DNA of 6,442 nucleotides from contig JAJDES010000490.1 in assembly GCA_029259675.1 (NCBI GenBank), forward strand, positions 1 to 6,442, read 5' to 3'. Under the pieces are notes generated by a model. It ran no database searches. It was not told where the DNA came from and saw only the letters and a list, made by a program, of their open reading frames with translations. Source of the stretch: Planctomycetota bacterium. GTDB taxonomy: Bacteria; Planctomycetota; UBA1135; GCA-002686595. Positions 4,894 through 6,442 of the stretch are shown in pieces. Position numbers and translations under genes: made by a program. Numbering within the stretch: position 1 is the first letter of the stretch; each line of letters starts with the position of its first letter.

Positions 4894-6442
4894 TTACTGC
4901 AGGACGACCGTCAACGCGTTGGCGACCTCTTGGGTTTCGAATGCCAAGCCCGAGCAGAAGTTCACGCGCGTGCTGGAGCTGCTCAGGTAAAGCGTGAGGC
5001 CCGCGCCGCCCACGATGGACGTTTGAACTTGCAAGCCGCCACCGGCGGGCTTCATTTCCGAAAGCCCGCTGGAAAGAGGCAGGAACATGCCTTCAAACAG
5101 CGAAGAGAAGAGTCCGGTGTTCGCACCGGGAGCGACGACACCATCTGCGAAGAAGTCATCCGAAGGAGTGCGTCCGACTCCGAAGGTGAGCACGCCCTTG
5201 CTGACAAAGCTGAACGTAATCGCATCGAACTTCATCGGTGTCCCCTGGGGCCCTTCATTGGCCGTGAGGTTGACCACTCCGCTGGCGCCTTCGACTCCCA
5301 CCGGTCCCAAAGCATCCCAGGAACCGGGTAGCTGAATCATGGGAGCGGAGGGCGTTGTGCTCCAAAGGAAGGCTGCGCGGTTGAAGGCGGGGAAGGTGCA
5401 CGCGAAGGTCGCGAAGGTGGCCGTGAAACCCGCAAAGCCCGCAGCGGCGGTGGCGGAGCCCGCGTTGGGCGGCAGATAGATGTTGGTTGTCGTAGGCGAA
5501 GTGGAGTTCGGCAGCTGGACCGTTTGCGTTCCGGCCTTGGCGAGCACATTGGCGTTTTGTTCAGCGCCGGCGCGATGATCCACCTCAATCAAGTCAACGG
5601 CTGATAGCGGACCGACTTCGACGACCCAATCGGGACCGCCGGATCCGACAAAGGGATCGAGGTTGCCGTCGCCGTCCACATCGCCCGTGCCGATTCCAAC
5701 GCCGAAGTGATGCTGTCCCCAAAAGAGGGGAGTTTCGAAGGCCAGGTGCTGCAGGAATTCGATGCGCCCGTTGCGGAAGTTGGAGCCGGTTTGATTGAGC
5801 GGGGTCAGCAAGCCGGGCAGCAGTGAGCCCAGGGCCGTACCCAGATCGTCATTGCCGAACCAACGCGTGCTCGCAACGGTATTGGTAACGCCGGCTTCCG
5901 CACTGAAGATGTCGATGCCCGCATTGGCATTGCCGTTGGTGATACCGCCGCTGCCGCGCAGACCAAGGGTCGGGCTCACAGCGCCGCCGGAATTGATATT
6001 CGTCCACTCGATGCTGGAGGAGAGGTAGTACTGCTCGCCGCTCACGCCCAGGGTGGGGCCGTTGAGCGGGCCTTGAACTTCAAAGATGATGTTGGCCAAG
6101 AGCGGGTTGCCCAGGCCGCGTGCCGGCACGCCGAGCAGCGCCAATCCGGGATCGGCGGAATCGTCGCCGAGCTTGTTCGGGACGGTTACGGGCGTGCTGC
6201 CCCAGGAAAAGTTCATCTCCCAAAAGATCGGCCACGGCGCTCCCGTCGTGCCGCCGAACAATCCGCCCACCGCGGCGACTCCGACCTTGTGCCCGCCGCT
6301 GCCGACTCCGCCCGTGGCGCTGTGCTTGAAGAAGGGTGAAAAGCACACGTCGGCGCCGATGCTGGAATCGCTTCCGGCCTGAACGGAAATCAGGCCGGTG
6401 TTGATGCCTCCGAAGGTGTTGGCGCCGGCCCAGGCCTGGGTG
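4894..6442 (-). CDS. Large secreted protein of unknown function, C-terminal 515 residues
   Basis: The frame is open from the TAA at 4896-4894 to the right edge, so the N-terminus, including any signal peptide, is outside the window. The GTG at 6348 is an internal valine, not the start. The visible part is rich in Gly, Ala, Ser, Thr, Asn and Phe, poor in Lys and Cys, and has the alternating hydrophobic pattern of beta-rich extracellular or surface proteins. At visible residues 254-262 lies DVDGDGNLD, the DxDxDG calcium-binding loop seen in dockerin, thrombospondin-3 and FG-GAP-type repeats. Only one such loop is visible, so no repeat domain can be claimed. The C-terminus (GLTLYLSSSSTRVNF, then NALTVVLQ) has no PEP-CTERM-type anchor and no obvious transmembrane helix. 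The sequence looks like one of the large poorly characterised exported proteins common in planctomycetes and relatives, which is an inference from style. A strong intrinsic terminator follows it. Confidence 0.75.
   Translation of the reverse strand, partial: TQAWAGANTFGGINTGLISVQAGSDSSIGADVCFSPFFKHSATGGVGSGGHKVGVAAVGGLFGGTTGAPWPIFWEMNFSWGSTPVTVPNKLGDDSADPGLALLGVPARGLGNPLLANIIFEVQGPLNGPTLGVSGEQYYLSSSIEWTNINSGGAVSPTLGLRGSGGITNGNANAGIDIFSAEAGVTNTVASTRWFGNDDLGTALGSLLPGLLTPLNQTGSNFRNGRIEFLQHLAFETPLFWGQHHFGVGIGTGDVDGDGNLDPFVGSGGPDWVVEVGPLSAVDLIEVDHRAGAEQNANVLAKAGTQTVQLPNSTSPTTTNIYLPPNAGSATAAAGFAGFTATFATFACTFPAFNRAAFLWSTTPSAPMIQLPGSWDALGPVGVEGASGVVNLTANEGPQGTPMKFDAITFSFVSKGVLTFGVGRTPSDDFFADGVVAPGANTGLFSSLFEGMFLPLSSGLSEMKPAGGGLQVQTSIVGGAGLTLYLSSSSTRVNFCSGLAFETQEVANALTVVLQ

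Noticed and set aside
4666..5331. Plus-strand frame overlapping the ACT gene end, the terminator and the exported-protein gene
   Set aside because: It would translate through the terminator hairpin and lies antisense to the exported-protein frame; no domain is visible.

Overview
The window is about 6.4 kb of GC-rich bacterial DNA with six protein-coding genes, two of them cut by the window edges. No rRNA, tRNA, CRISPR array, transposase, phage gene or toxin-antitoxin pair was found. High GC, sparse Shine-Dalgarno sequences, a likely TTG start and several large exported proteins with weak similarity to known families suggest an environmental Gram-negative bacterium. A planctomycete or related lineage is my best guess; this rests on gene style and not on a marker gene.

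Layout. (1) 1-267, minus: the N-terminal part of a carboxymuconolactone decarboxylase/AhpD-like protein, running off the left edge. (2) 268-576: a divergent intergenic region with a possible leaderless promoter for the left gene and a sigma70-like promoter for the right gene. (3) 577-2463, plus: a 628-residue membrane-anchored protein whose C-terminal third resembles a divergent SurA/PrsA-type parvulin domain. (4) 2464-2575: a short convergent spacer with a 13-bp tandem duplication and a long hairpin. (5) 3433-4236 then 2576-3382, both minus and 50 bp apart: a membrane-anchored helical protein with an Arg/Gly-rich tail, followed by phosphatidylserine decarboxylase (psd). (6) 4237-4340: a divergent spacer with nested inverted repeats. 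(7) 4341-4781, plus: a small ACT-domain protein. (8) 4782-4893: a convergent spacer with two hairpins, the larger a good intrinsic terminator for the minus-strand gene. (9) 4894-6442, minus: the C-terminal 515 residues of a large, probably secreted protein of unknown function with one DxDxDG calcium-binding-type loop.

How the genes relate. The shared theme is the cell envelope: psd makes phosphatidylethanolamine in the inner membrane, its probable operon partner is a membrane-anchored extracytoplasmic protein, the parvulin-like protein would act on exported polypeptides, and the right-edge gene encodes an exported polypeptide. The CMD-like and ACT-domain genes look like unrelated housekeeping or accessory genes. 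This looks like ordinary chromosome; I did not find a clear new multi-gene system. The items most worth a second look are the RG-rich-tailed psd neighbour, the divergent parvulin-like protein and the unclassified exported protein.
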